The position numbers and the translations under genes were made by a program. Of a stretch of DNA of 64,000 nucleotides, positions 8,413 through 15,243 are shown piece after piece (positions within the stretch are counted from its first letter, which is position 1; every line of letters starts with the position of its first letter). This DNA is from Pseudanabaena sp. (GTDB lineage: Bacteria; Cyanobacteriota; Cyanobacteriia; Pseudanabaenales; Pseudanabaenaceae). The stretch lies in contig QBMK01000006.1 in the NCBI GenBank assembly GCA_003249035.1, forward strand, positions 124,001 to 188,000, read 5' to 3'. The notes below the pieces were generated by a model. The model had not been told where the DNA came from. It made no database searches and saw nothing but the letters and a program-made list of their open reading frames with translations.

Positions 8413-9681
8413 TTGAAAGTCCTCGTAGTTGGCAGTGGCGGTAGAGAACACGCCTTAGCTTGGAAACTTCTGCAATCTCCCAATATTGATCGCGTCTTTT
8501 GCATTCCCGGAAACGGCGGTACAGCAACTATGCAAAACTGTCAGAACGTGTCCCTCAGCATTGATGATTTTGAAGGGATTTTACGGTTTGCCCAAGTACA
8601 AGGTGTTGGCTTTACAATAGTTGGGCCCGAACTGCCTCTAGCACTTGGCATTGTTGATTATTTTCAGGCTGCCGAAGCGTTAATTTTTGGACCAACCCAA
8701 GAGGGTGCAAAGATCGAAGCTAGCAAGTCTTGGGCAAAGGCGCTTATGCAAGAAGCCAATATCCCCACAGCCGCCAGTGCCACTTTCACAAGGCTCGAAG
8801 CTGCGCAAGCCTATGTGCGAGAACAAGGTGCACCGATCGTGATCAAAGCTGATGGGTTAGCTAGTGGCAAAGGAGTCACTGTAGCTATGACTCTGGAAGA
8901 AGCAACTGAAGCAATCGATCGCATTTTTGCAGGACAGTTCGGCTCCGCAGGCGAAACTCTGGTGATCGAAGAGTTTATGACTGGGCAAGAAGTCTCAGTA
9001 CTTGCGCTCACTGATGGCAAAACCATCCGCCCATTAAGCCCTGCTCAAGATCATAAGCGCCTCGGCGATGGCGACACCGGGCCCAACACTGGTGGGATGG
9101 GTGCCTATGCTCCCGCGCCGATCGCTACGCCAGAATTGATGGCAAAAATACAGACCCAAGTTTTAGATCCTGCGATCGCCGCTTTGAACGCGCGAGGTAT
9201 CGACTATCGTGGTTGTCTCTATGCAGGATTGATGATCACTCCCGAAGGAGAGCCGAAGGTTGTGGAATTTAATTGTCGGTTGGGTGATCCTGAAACTCAA
9301 GCAATATTGCCATTGCTCGATACCAATCTTGATGATCTGCTAATGGCTTGCGTAGAAGGTAAACTGGCAAATTTTCCAGCGATTCAATGGAAAAAGCAAG
9401 CATCGGTATGTGTAGTAATGGCAGCAGGTGGCTATCCAGACAAAGTTAATACTGGGCAGTTTATTACAGGCATCGGCAAAGCTGAAGATGTGGGCGCATT
9501 TGTATTTCAGTCAGGAACGAAACTCAAAAATAATGCTCTAGTAACAAATGGTGGTCGAGTGCTTGGGGTAACTGCTTTAGGTGATGACATTCGTAATGCA
9601 ATTACGAATGTATATACCGCCATTGAGTTTGTTGCATATGACGGTATGTATTACCGCAAGGATATCGCTGGTAAAGCTTAA
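8413..9681 (+). CDS. purD: Phosphoribosylamine-glycine ligase (GAR synthetase)
   Basis: It catalyses the second step of purine synthesis, ATP-dependent ligation of glycine to phosphoribosylamine. The 422 residues begin with MKVLVVGSGGREHALAWKL, include the ATP-grasp segments PIVIKADGLASGKGVTVA and GDGDTGPNTGGMGAYAPAP, and contain EFNCRLGDPETQ. A stop lies 12 bases upstream in frame, so the start must be the TTG at 8413. An AAAGGTG at 8402-8408 serves as its ribosome binding site. The length matches the family. Confidence 0.95.
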   Translation: MKVLVVGSGGREHALAWKLLQSPNIDRVFCIPGNGGTATMQNCQNVSLSIDDFEGILRFAQVQGVGFTIVGPELPLALGIVDYFQAAEALIFGPTQEGAKIEASKSWAKALMQEANIPTAASATFTRLEAAQAYVREQGAPIVIKADGLASGKGVTVAMTLEEATEAIDRIFAGQFGSAGETLVIEEFMTGQEVSVLALTDGKTIRPLSPAQDHKRLGDGDTGPNTGGMGAYAPAPIATPELMAKIQTQVLDPAIAALNARGIDYRGCLYAGLMITPEGEPKVVEFNCRLGDPETQAILPLLDTNLDDLLMACVEGKLANFPAIQWKKQASVCVVMAAGGYPDKVNTGQFITGIGKAEDVGAFVFQSGTKLKNNALVTNGGRVLGVTALGDDIRNAITNVYTAIEFVAYDGMYYRKDIAGKA

Positions 9682-9713
9682 ACCAAAAAGGGCGCGTGGC
9701 GCCCTTTTTGGTT
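9681..9713. terminator. Bidirectional terminator after purD
   Basis: A 15-bp perfect stem (9681-9695 with 9699-9713, loop GTG) is GC-rich at the tip and flanked by A-runs and T-runs on both sides. It separates convergent purD and the HTH gene, and its right arm overlaps the latter's stop codon at 9712-9714. Confidence 0.88.
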
Positions 9714-10233
9714 AATCAGCCATGCTGAGATTGACAGTAATTGTTAATTTCAGGGAAGAGTCAGTATTTGAATCGTGAATTTGTTGCAAATAATGATTGA
9801 TTGGGCGATCGCCAATTGGCTCAGTCAATAGTCGTGATATCAACTGCAAGAGCTTGGCAGCCCCATTACTAATTTCTTGACTGAATGACTCTGTCGCAAC
9901 TGGCAAGTTTACAGCAGAAGGAATGGCTGAAATCATCTGAGAATTAAGTGTAGATTGATAATTTCCACCAGAGTTAAGCGCTCGGTTGCTATAGCGACGC
10001 AAAACAACTTGCAAATTATTTTTAGTTACGCGATCGCCAAAAGCTTCTGACAGTAGCTGCCATAATTTATAGCCAACATCACGAATATAAGCGGCATCAT
10101 AGCCAGCTTTTTCTGCAATCTCCGAGTAGGTCTTACCCTCCCAAGTCTGACGGAAAATAGCCTCTTGAATTGTGCTAAGGCTCTTATTTTCCAAAACAGA
10201 ATCCACGATATTGAGTGCGTCTTCAATAGTCAT
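9712..10233 (-). CDS. Orphan protein with vWA-MoxR-associated (vMAP-type) N-terminal HTH domain
   Basis: The first 85 residues match the helix-turn-helix module found at the N-terminus of many cyanobacterial NB-ARC, GUN4 and kinase proteins: ALNIVDSVL near the start, then IQEAIFRQTWEGKTYSEIAE, then IRDVGYKLWQLLSEAFG. The last roughly 90 residues are low-complexity and unlike any effector I know. The frame could begin at GTG 10245, but ATG 10233 has GAGGAAA just upstream and is preferred. Here the domain occurs without a signalling module. Role unknown, possibly an adaptor. Confidence 0.7.
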   Translation of the reverse strand: MTIEDALNIVDSVLENKSLSTIQEAIFRQTWEGKTYSEIAEKAGYDAAYIRDVGYKLWQLLSEAFGDRVTKNNLQVVLRRYSNRALNSGGNYQSTLNSQMISAIPSAVNLPVATESFSQEISNGAAKLLQLISRLLTEPIGDRPINHYLQQIHDSNTDSSLKLTITVNLSMAD

Positions 10234-10954
10234 CGTTTTCCTCACAGTTCACATATTATTTATGTCTAGTATTAATGTCTAGATAGACTCTCTAAAAAGC
10301 GAGCAAGTCAAAATGTTTTTAATAATATTTTTCTTCTAAGTCTTGATTGTGAGGGGCAACTTCCTAATTAAATCTCCATCTAATTAGGCAAACAAACTAA
10401 TAGTTTGTACTCAACACATTTACCAATACCTTTCCCAAATCATTTCCCAATCCAATGCTTAGAATCCTTATTCAGTTCACAATCGCTCAACACAAAAATG
10501 TTAGACTCGCCAAAATGTTTTAGAGATTAATCCAAAAATCAATACTGATAACAACGTAGAAAATAAAATATTTTGTATGTTGTTGCTGTTGACTCAGCTA
10601 AGTTAGCACAGTTTATTTAAACTGGTTATCTAAGGCAATTGTATAGATGTAAACCTCAAAAACATCTATTAGCAAGGTTTTCAGGGTTTAATAAGCTTTT
10701 TTGATCTGGTTCTAAATTGTTTTTAACGATAAAAAATACGATGTTTGATGACATCAATCAAGGCATTAACAAACAAGATATTGGAACAGAAAAAGTATGG
10801 TCTTTTTTTCTAGCATTTTCTGACAAAAGTAAAGTCTCATTTGCTAAGTATTTTCGAGTTTTATACCTTTGGACATAAATCAGGAGAAATACTCTTCTTA
10901 TACGCAATATGGTAATCAATCAGAAATATGGTTACTGGCTATTATGGAGGACAT
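10234..10954. other. Long AT-rich gap with no established gene
   Basis: This 720-bp stretch separates the HTH gene from a tiny frame at 10955. The only open frame of note is 45 codons, ATG 10741 to TAA 10876-10878 (MFDDINQGINKQDIGTEKVW and onward), with no clear ribosome binding site. No tRNA or known riboswitch was recognised. The length is unusual for this window, where most gaps are under 300 bp, so a small RNA or long leader is possible but not shown. Confidence 0.4.
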
Positions 10955-11002
10955 ATGACGGATCCCTTCACTATTGAATCGCCACGACCCAAGTATGAGT
11001 GA
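10955..11002 (+). CDS. Candidate 15-residue micro-ORF with strong ribosome binding site
   Basis: ATG 10955 is preceded by GGAGG with a five-base spacing, the best Shine-Dalgarno match in this region. The frame encodes MTDPFTIESPRPKYE and stops at TGA 11000-11002, which is itself in the left arm of a long hairpin. The peptide vaguely resembles the leader that precedes the chlorophyll-binding helix of high-light-inducible proteins, but that helix is absent. It may be a real micropeptide, a leader peptide, or a truncated gene remnant. Confidence 0.4.
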   Translation: MTDPFTIESPRPKYE

Positions 11003-11048
11003 TCCAAGACAAGATTTGGCACGAAGCGCAATCTTGTCTTGGATCACT
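10998..11048. terminator. Hairpin whose arms carry the stop codons of both flanking frames
   Basis: The 18-bp arms 10998-11015 and 11031-11048 are exact reverse complements. The same TGA in the arm sequence AGTGATCC ends the 15-codon frame on the plus strand and, in the other arm, the 2TM gene on the minus strand. Confidence 0.85.
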
Positions 11049-11526
11049 TGAGCCATTCTTCAAGGCTAGTAGTTAATTTATCAGTGATTTGGGCAGTAAG
11101 TTGATCACGCTTTTGTTTACGCAGCCATTTTTGAAATTGCTTTTCGTATTCTTCACTTTCCGACTGATAAGTAACCCATGTATCTAGTACTACTCCCAGT
11201 CCCCAAAATAATAGTGGATAGATCGCCCAACCAATTTTTCCAGAGGTAAACAAATTGAGAGCAACTAGAAAAGAATTAACGATCGCAAATTTCAATACAT
11301 TAGACTGCAATGACTTCTTTTTGTATTTATCAAACTCTACCTGCTCTTTGCGAACAGCTTGCTTAGATTGCCATTCCTGCACAGATGCTAAGAAATCAGC
11401 TTCACTGACTCCCATATCTGAGGCGATCTCATATACTTGCTGCTTTGTTAGGTTTTGACCATTGGTTCTCTTAGCAAGAGCATAGCGGAGAATCTGATCG
11501 ACTTGTTCTTCTGAATAAGTTTCCAT
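11044..11526 (-). CDS. 2TM-domain membrane protein
   Basis: The product is about 160 residues from ATG 11526, chosen over an upstream start at 11544 because GGAG lies six bases ahead of it. Residues 1-60 form a helical region (EEQVDQILRYALAKR; KQQVYEIASDMGVSEADFL). A basic linker leads to a pair of hydrophobic helices (LKFAIVNSFLVALNLF, then WAIYPLLFWGLGVVLD) and a charged C-terminus. This is the 2TM family, function unknown, sometimes fused to histidine kinases. Confidence 0.75.
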   Translation of the reverse strand: METYSEEQVDQILRYALAKRTNGQNLTKQQVYEIASDMGVSEADFLASVQEWQSKQAVRKEQVEFDKYKKKSLQSNVLKFAIVNSFLVALNLFTSGKIGWAIYPLLFWGLGVVLDTWVTYQSESEEYEKQFQKWLRKQKRDQLTAQITDKLTTSLEEWLK

Positions 11527-11641
11527 ATTTTTCTCCATCAGCATTAATGGATATCCAAGTAACGTTATTACGAAGCAACTATTGGAATCAATTATTTTAT
11601 GTAAGGCTCAAAGGATAGACAATCCCAAGTCTTAAATATCC

Positions 11642-12184
11642 TTATCCTAGTTCAGCAATGAAGCGATCGCAACAATCGCGTAACCAATATGAATAAGATG
11701 CAGGATTTTCCTGAATGTCAACCTGCAAATCTTTTAAATCTATCCATTGCCAATTTTCAGCTTCTTCAGGATTGAGAACTGGCTCGCGATCGCTATATCC
11801 TAAAAACACATGATCAAATTCATATTCGATCATGTCATTATCTAGCTCCGCTTGATATATAAAACTGAAAATTTCACGCAATTCACAATCAAAACCCATT
11901 TCTTCTTGGAGTCGGCGATGAGCTGCTAGCGAGGTTGGTTCATCATGGCGCGGATGACTACAGCAAGTATTTGTCCAGAGCCCCCCAGAATGATATTTAT
12001 GCTTAGCGCGTTTTTGCAGCAAAAGTTGTCCTTGTGAATTCAATACAAAAATCGAAAAAGCGCGATGCAATAAGCCATCATGATGTGCTTGAAATTTTTC
12101 TGCAACTCCAATTTGGCGATCGCTAGTATCTACTAAAATAACTTTTTCTTCTAATTGCTGAGCTGATTTTGATATTGCAATCAT
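11642..12184 (-). CDS. idi: Isopentenyl-diphosphate delta-isomerase, type I (Nudix)
   Basis: It interconverts IPP and DMAPP for isoprenoid synthesis. The 180 residues contain the type I signatures: HRAFSIFVLNSQGQLLLQKRA, LWTNTCCSHPRHDE with the catalytic cysteine near residue 75, the Nudix-like RRLQEEMGFDCE, and YEFDHVFLG near residue 120. Most cyanobacteria I know use the unrelated flavin-dependent type II enzyme, so a type I gene here is notable. It stands alone. Confidence 0.9.
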   Translation of the reverse strand: MIAISKSAQQLEEKVILVDTSDRQIGVAEKFQAHHDGLLHRAFSIFVLNSQGQLLLQKRAKHKYHSGGLWTNTCCSHPRHDEPTSLAAHRRLQEEMGFDCELREIFSFIYQAELDNDMIEYEFDHVFLGYSDREPVLNPEEAENWQWIDLKDLQVDIQENPASYSYWLRDCCDRFIAELG

Positions 12185-12427
12185 GAAATTATCTGGTTTT
12201 AACTAGCGTGTAAAGATTTTTATAATGTCTAAGATCAAAAAAAACAATAACATCGAAACCACAGCGCTTTTTGCTCTGGTGGGAATAGGCGTCATTTCCA
12301 GCGATTCAAATTATGAGACCAATTTTGATGTTTTGACAAGGAGCATTGATGCTCCATTTCTCTTTTGTAAGCTTGTTATGAATAGATCGGCTAGAATATA
12401 ACAAAACTACACATTCGCAGGAGTTTT

Positions 12428-12856
12428 ATGGATACCATCGACTTAGAAAAGCTTTTTCAAAGAGGCTACTACGTCACCCTAGGCGCAACATCATCATTGC
12501 TTGAGGTAATCCAAGACCCCGCCAAACGCGAAGAAAACTTCAGAAGGTTGGGGCGCAGTTTTGATGAAATTACTCAAGAGCTTGCCGAAAAGGGTGTAAC
12601 CACTGAGGCTGAGGCTCGTAGTTATGTTGATAAGTTTATCGCCGAGCAGGTAAACGGTAAGTCCACAAATAATTCTGAATCGGCAGGTTTAACCACTATA
12701 ACCACAACATCTAAAACCGTAGATGACAATGTAACAGATAGTTCATCGGAGAAAGCTGATCAATCAGTTAAGGCAAGTATGCGTGATGAGATTCAAGAAC
12801 TCACACAACAGCTAGCAAGTTTACGATCAGAACTAGAGCAATTACGCTCCAACTAG
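12428..12856 (+). CDS. Phasin-like / poly(hydroxyalkanoate) granule-associated-type conserved protein
   Basis: The 142-residue protein has an N-terminal region (FQRGYYVTLGATSSLLEVIQ, then FDEITQELAEKGVTTEAEAR), a Ser/Thr-rich linker, and a C-terminal coiled coil (ELTQQLASLRSELEQL). The arrangement resembles the PhaF/PhaI-like superfamily found widely in cyanobacteria. AGGAG precedes the ATG at 12428. A granule role is only inferred, and no pha synthesis gene is in the window. Confidence 0.6.
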   Translation: MDTIDLEKLFQRGYYVTLGATSSLLEVIQDPAKREENFRRLGRSFDEITQELAEKGVTTEAEARSYVDKFIAEQVNGKSTNNSESAGLTTITTTSKTVDDNVTDSSSEKADQSVKASMRDEIQELTQQLASLRSELEQLRSN

Positions 12857-12888
12857 AAATGAAGAGCCGCCATAGCGGCTCTTCATTT
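12857..12888. terminator. Terminator hairpin after the phasin-like gene
   Basis: AAATGAAGAGCCGC (12857-12870) pairs exactly with GCGGCTCTTCATTT (12875-12888), starting right after the TAG stop. Confidence 0.85.
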
Positions 12889-12919
12889 GTGAAGTGCGTG
12901 AATTAGCGATCGCTGTTTA

Positions 12920-13022
12920 ATACCAAAACACAAAATAGCTACGCCATTTTATTTTTTTAAAACCCTTACTGGGTTCGGTCTTTAATTCACAAAAGTGTCG
13001 TCACACTTTTGTGAATTGGTAT
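12920..13022. repeat. 103-bp three-hairpin dispersed repeat, copy B
   Basis: It has the same order of elements and the same ATACCAA/TTGGTAT ends as the copy at 4686. The first hairpin has degenerated (CACAAAATAGC with GCCATTTTAT). The third hairpin is intact, with AAAAGTGTCGTCACACTTTT. It lies between two convergent genes. Confidence 0.9.
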
Positions 13023-13063
13023 AACCTTTCATGATTGGTGAATGGGCGGATTTTGACATCACA

Positions 13064-14326
13064 TCATGGAATAGTTATTTTTGGACTGTTGTACCAATTG
13101 TAAGTTGGACTATCCGGATCGTCATCCACACCCAACTTGCTCTCGGCACCATCAATTCGCATTCGCACCAAATACTCACCTGCCTTAACGTTCGCGATTG
13201 GAATCTCAATTGTGGAACTAGTATGTGCTAGAGGTGGACGATCAAACATATAGACAGAAGGACTATCAGCCGTCCATTCGTTCAATGCTAAAACTACTTT
13301 CTGCTTCTCCTTTACCAGCACATCTAACTGTATAACAACTACCGCCGATCGCAAACTTTCCTCGATCGCTTCTAGTTGATTTATAGTCACATTCATAATC
13401 GTTGGGCATAGGACAAATGGCATCACATTTGAAGCGATCGCATTCGCGATCAATGGCGAAGTGCTATTAATGCGATGGATGACTTGCAAGCTCTGAACTC
13501 CAGCTTGGATTTGAGGTAAAGACATATCCGCAAGCGAAAAAGTGATTTCGCGATCTTGCACCGAAGTGGGGGTAATTACCAAATCGCCAACATGTACTTC
13601 TACTGTCTGGCTCTGGAGAGATCGCCCACGAATGATTATCACGCTACCAATTACAATTGGCTCAAACCTACTACCCTGCGCCACAACTTGCTCAATATAG
13701 GGAGATGCAGGAAACGGAACCAACCCTGCGGGTGAAGCATCGCGAATCGGCAAAGCTCTCTGGAAGTTTTCTCGACCTTCAACAATGATGAGGCAAGCTC
13801 GATAAGCGACTGATAGCACATAGGGCACTTGATAAAATACTGACCAAGCTTTAGAGAGATCTTCTAGCGAAATATCTATAGGCACAATATTGATCTGTTG
13901 AATCTGATCCGCAAGATCGGAATCTGCTAAAAATGGAAACGTAGAATCGTTACAAGTAGAACGAATTAGTTCAGGCGTGATAATTCGTTTGTCAACGAGA
14001 GTACTCACCACACTTCCCAATATCCTCTGTGGTTGCAGTTCAGCATCATTGCCATAGCAACTCATCATGTAACAAAGATCGACAGCCACTTGCCGATTGA
14101 GTGGATTTCCCTTGGTTCGATTGGGCGTAGAGTCATAGTTCGCTAATGAAGGATTGCTGGTTACTTGGTATAGAAATATATTGACTCCTACCTCTGGCGC
14201 TCCTGAAGAAATGCTTCCGGGAGCCAATGTGGTGGCTCGCGCACCTTCGATATCCTGTTGAATAACTGACTGCAAGACCCGTTGCAATGTAGCTGTTACC
14301 GTCGCGATCGCTAAATAATTACTCAT
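13064..14326 (-). CDS. DUF4255 / Pvc16-like CIS terminator protein
   Basis: The N-terminal 190 residues match DUF4255 (YLAIATVTATLQRVLQ; GVNIFLYQVTSNPSLANYD; RQVAVDLCYMMSCYG; VFYQVPYVLSVAYRA). This domain is characteristic of the Pvc16/Afp16 sheath- or tube-terminator of contractile injection systems. Immunoglobulin-like or IPT-like beta repeats appear to follow (residues 210-420). The start is ATG 14326 (a GTG lies at 14332). Its first eight bases overlap the end of the response regulator upstream (ATGAGTAA), so the two are translationally coupled. Confidence 0.85.
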   Translation of the reverse strand: MSNYLAIATVTATLQRVLQSVIQQDIEGARATTLAPGSISSGAPEVGVNIFLYQVTSNPSLANYDSTPNRTKGNPLNRQVAVDLCYMMSCYGNDAELQPQRILGSVVSTLVDKRIITPELIRSTCNDSTFPFLADSDLADQIQQINIVPIDISLEDLSKAWSVFYQVPYVLSVAYRACLIIVEGRENFQRALPIRDASPAGLVPFPASPYIEQVVAQGSRFEPIVIGSVIIIRGRSLQSQTVEVHVGDLVITPTSVQDREITFSLADMSLPQIQAGVQSLQVIHRINSTSPLIANAIASNVMPFVLCPTIMNVTINQLEAIEESLRSAVVVIQLDVLVKEKQKVVLALNEWTADSPSVYMFDRPPLAHTSSTIEIPIANVKAGEYLVRMRIDGAESKLGVDDDPDSPTYNWYNSPKITIP

Positions 14327-15017
14327 CTCCACTCACCAAACCTAATTTCAACGCTCTAATGATCGCCTGAGTGCGGCTAGCCACACCTAACTTCTCAAAT
14401 ACACTAGTGAGATGCGCTTTGACTGTGGCGATCGTCACATGTAGATAGCGGGAAATATCTTCGTTTGATGCCCCCTTAATTAGCCAGTTCAATACCTCCT
14501 GTTCGCGATCGGTAAGATGGATTGTGGAATGTCCCTGTAGCGATCGCCCTGCATAAAAATGAAAAATCCGAAAGAAGCTCGTGGCAATATCAGGCGGCAA
14601 GAAAATTTCATCATTCATAACCGTCGAGATTGCCTCATAAAGTTGACTGCCAATGCGATCTTTCGCCACATACCCTCTTGATCCCAATTGCATTGCTCTA
14701 AATACTAATTCATCTTCACGATTTGCAGACAAAATTAAAACTTTGCCATGATAATCTAACTTTTTAAGATCCATCAGCACTTTTAGCCCACTATCTTCGG
14801 GTGATTTTAAATCCAGCTTTACATCTAAAAGAATTAATGCAGGCTTCTGCTCGACTACCAGTTTGATTGCTTGGTCGCAAGAGGTAGCTTCCCCAACAAT
14901 TTTAAACTGGAGATAACAATCGTCACTATAAAAACTTAGCAGTGTGTGTAAACCGCGACGGAAATTGGAGTCATTTTCTACCAATAAAACCGATACTATC
15001 TGAGCCGTTGTTGTCAT
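14319..15017 (-). CDS. NarL/LuxR-type response regulator beside the CIS genes
   Basis: The 232-residue protein has a receiver domain with an acidic residue near 14 (VLLVENDSNF), the phospho-acceptor Asp in LILLDVKLD near 62, the Ser/Thr switch LILSANRED, and Lys in YVAKDR. A LuxR-type HTH follows (LTDREQEVLNWLIKGASNED; TIATVKAHLTSVFEKLGV). It is the first gene of a minus-strand pair with DUF4255 and is divergent from the sheath gene. This makes it the obvious candidate regulator of the CIS cluster, though that is inferred from position. No cognate kinase is adjacent. Confidence 0.88.
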   Translation of the reverse strand: MTTTAQIVSVLLVENDSNFRRGLHTLLSFYSDDCYLQFKIVGEATSCDQAIKLVVEQKPALILLDVKLDLKSPEDSGLKVLMDLKKLDYHGKVLILSANREDELVFRAMQLGSRGYVAKDRIGSQLYEAISTVMNDEIFLPPDIATSFFRIFHFYAGRSLQGHSTIHLTDREQEVLNWLIKGASNEDISRYLHVTIATVKAHLTSVFEKLGVASRTQAIIRALKLGLVSGDE

Positions 15018-15075
15018 AGATCATTTGCTATAGATCTTTATCTGGAAAATTAAGTAGCGAATCATAATTGAACAT

Positions 15076-15128
15076 AAAACCCCAAAATCTGTACCGCCCT
15101 CGTAGCGGGCGGTACAGATTTTGGTTTT
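15076..15128. repeat. Long hairpin in the divergent CIS promoter region
   Basis: AAAACC(CC)AAAATCTGTACC with GCCC (15076-15099) pairs with 15107-15128 apart from two extra C. A T-run follows on the plus strand. Both flanking genes (response regulator and sheath) are transcribed away from it, so it is not their terminator. It could act as a leader or attenuator for one transcript, or be an inserted hairpin element. Confidence 0.75.
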
Positions 15129-15165
15129 GTTTTTTTAATTATGCTAGGTTACTTATTTAGAAGTA

Positions 15166-15179
15166 TAGACTAAAGTCTA
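15166..15179. promoter_or_regulatory. Imperfect palindrome upstream of the sheath gene
   Basis: TAGACTAAAGTCTA is an interrupted palindrome with TAGACT/AGTCTA half-sites. It shares the GTCTA/TAGAC core with the perfect palindrome at 15211. Candidate operator; binding is not shown. Confidence 0.4.
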
Positions 15180-15210
15180 ATAACCCTAAATTTCGATCAT
15201 CCCTAATGTA

Positions 15211-15226
15211 TATGTCTATAGACATA
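15211..15226. promoter_or_regulatory. Perfect 16-bp palindrome just before the sheath start
   Basis: TATGTCTATAGACATA is a perfect palindrome ending 17 bases before the sheath ATG. With the related site at 15166 it is a plausible binding site for the divergently encoded LuxR-type regulator, which would bind inverted repeats. It is also close enough to the start to affect translation initiation. Confidence 0.45.
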
Positions 15227-15243
15227 GTTATTACGGGTGGCAT

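Noticed and set aside
12225-12401. 58-codon plus-strand frame between idi and the phasin-like gene (ATG 12225 to TAA 12399)
   Set aside because: No clear ribosome binding site, no recognised family and low-complexity start. Kept only as a remote possibility.
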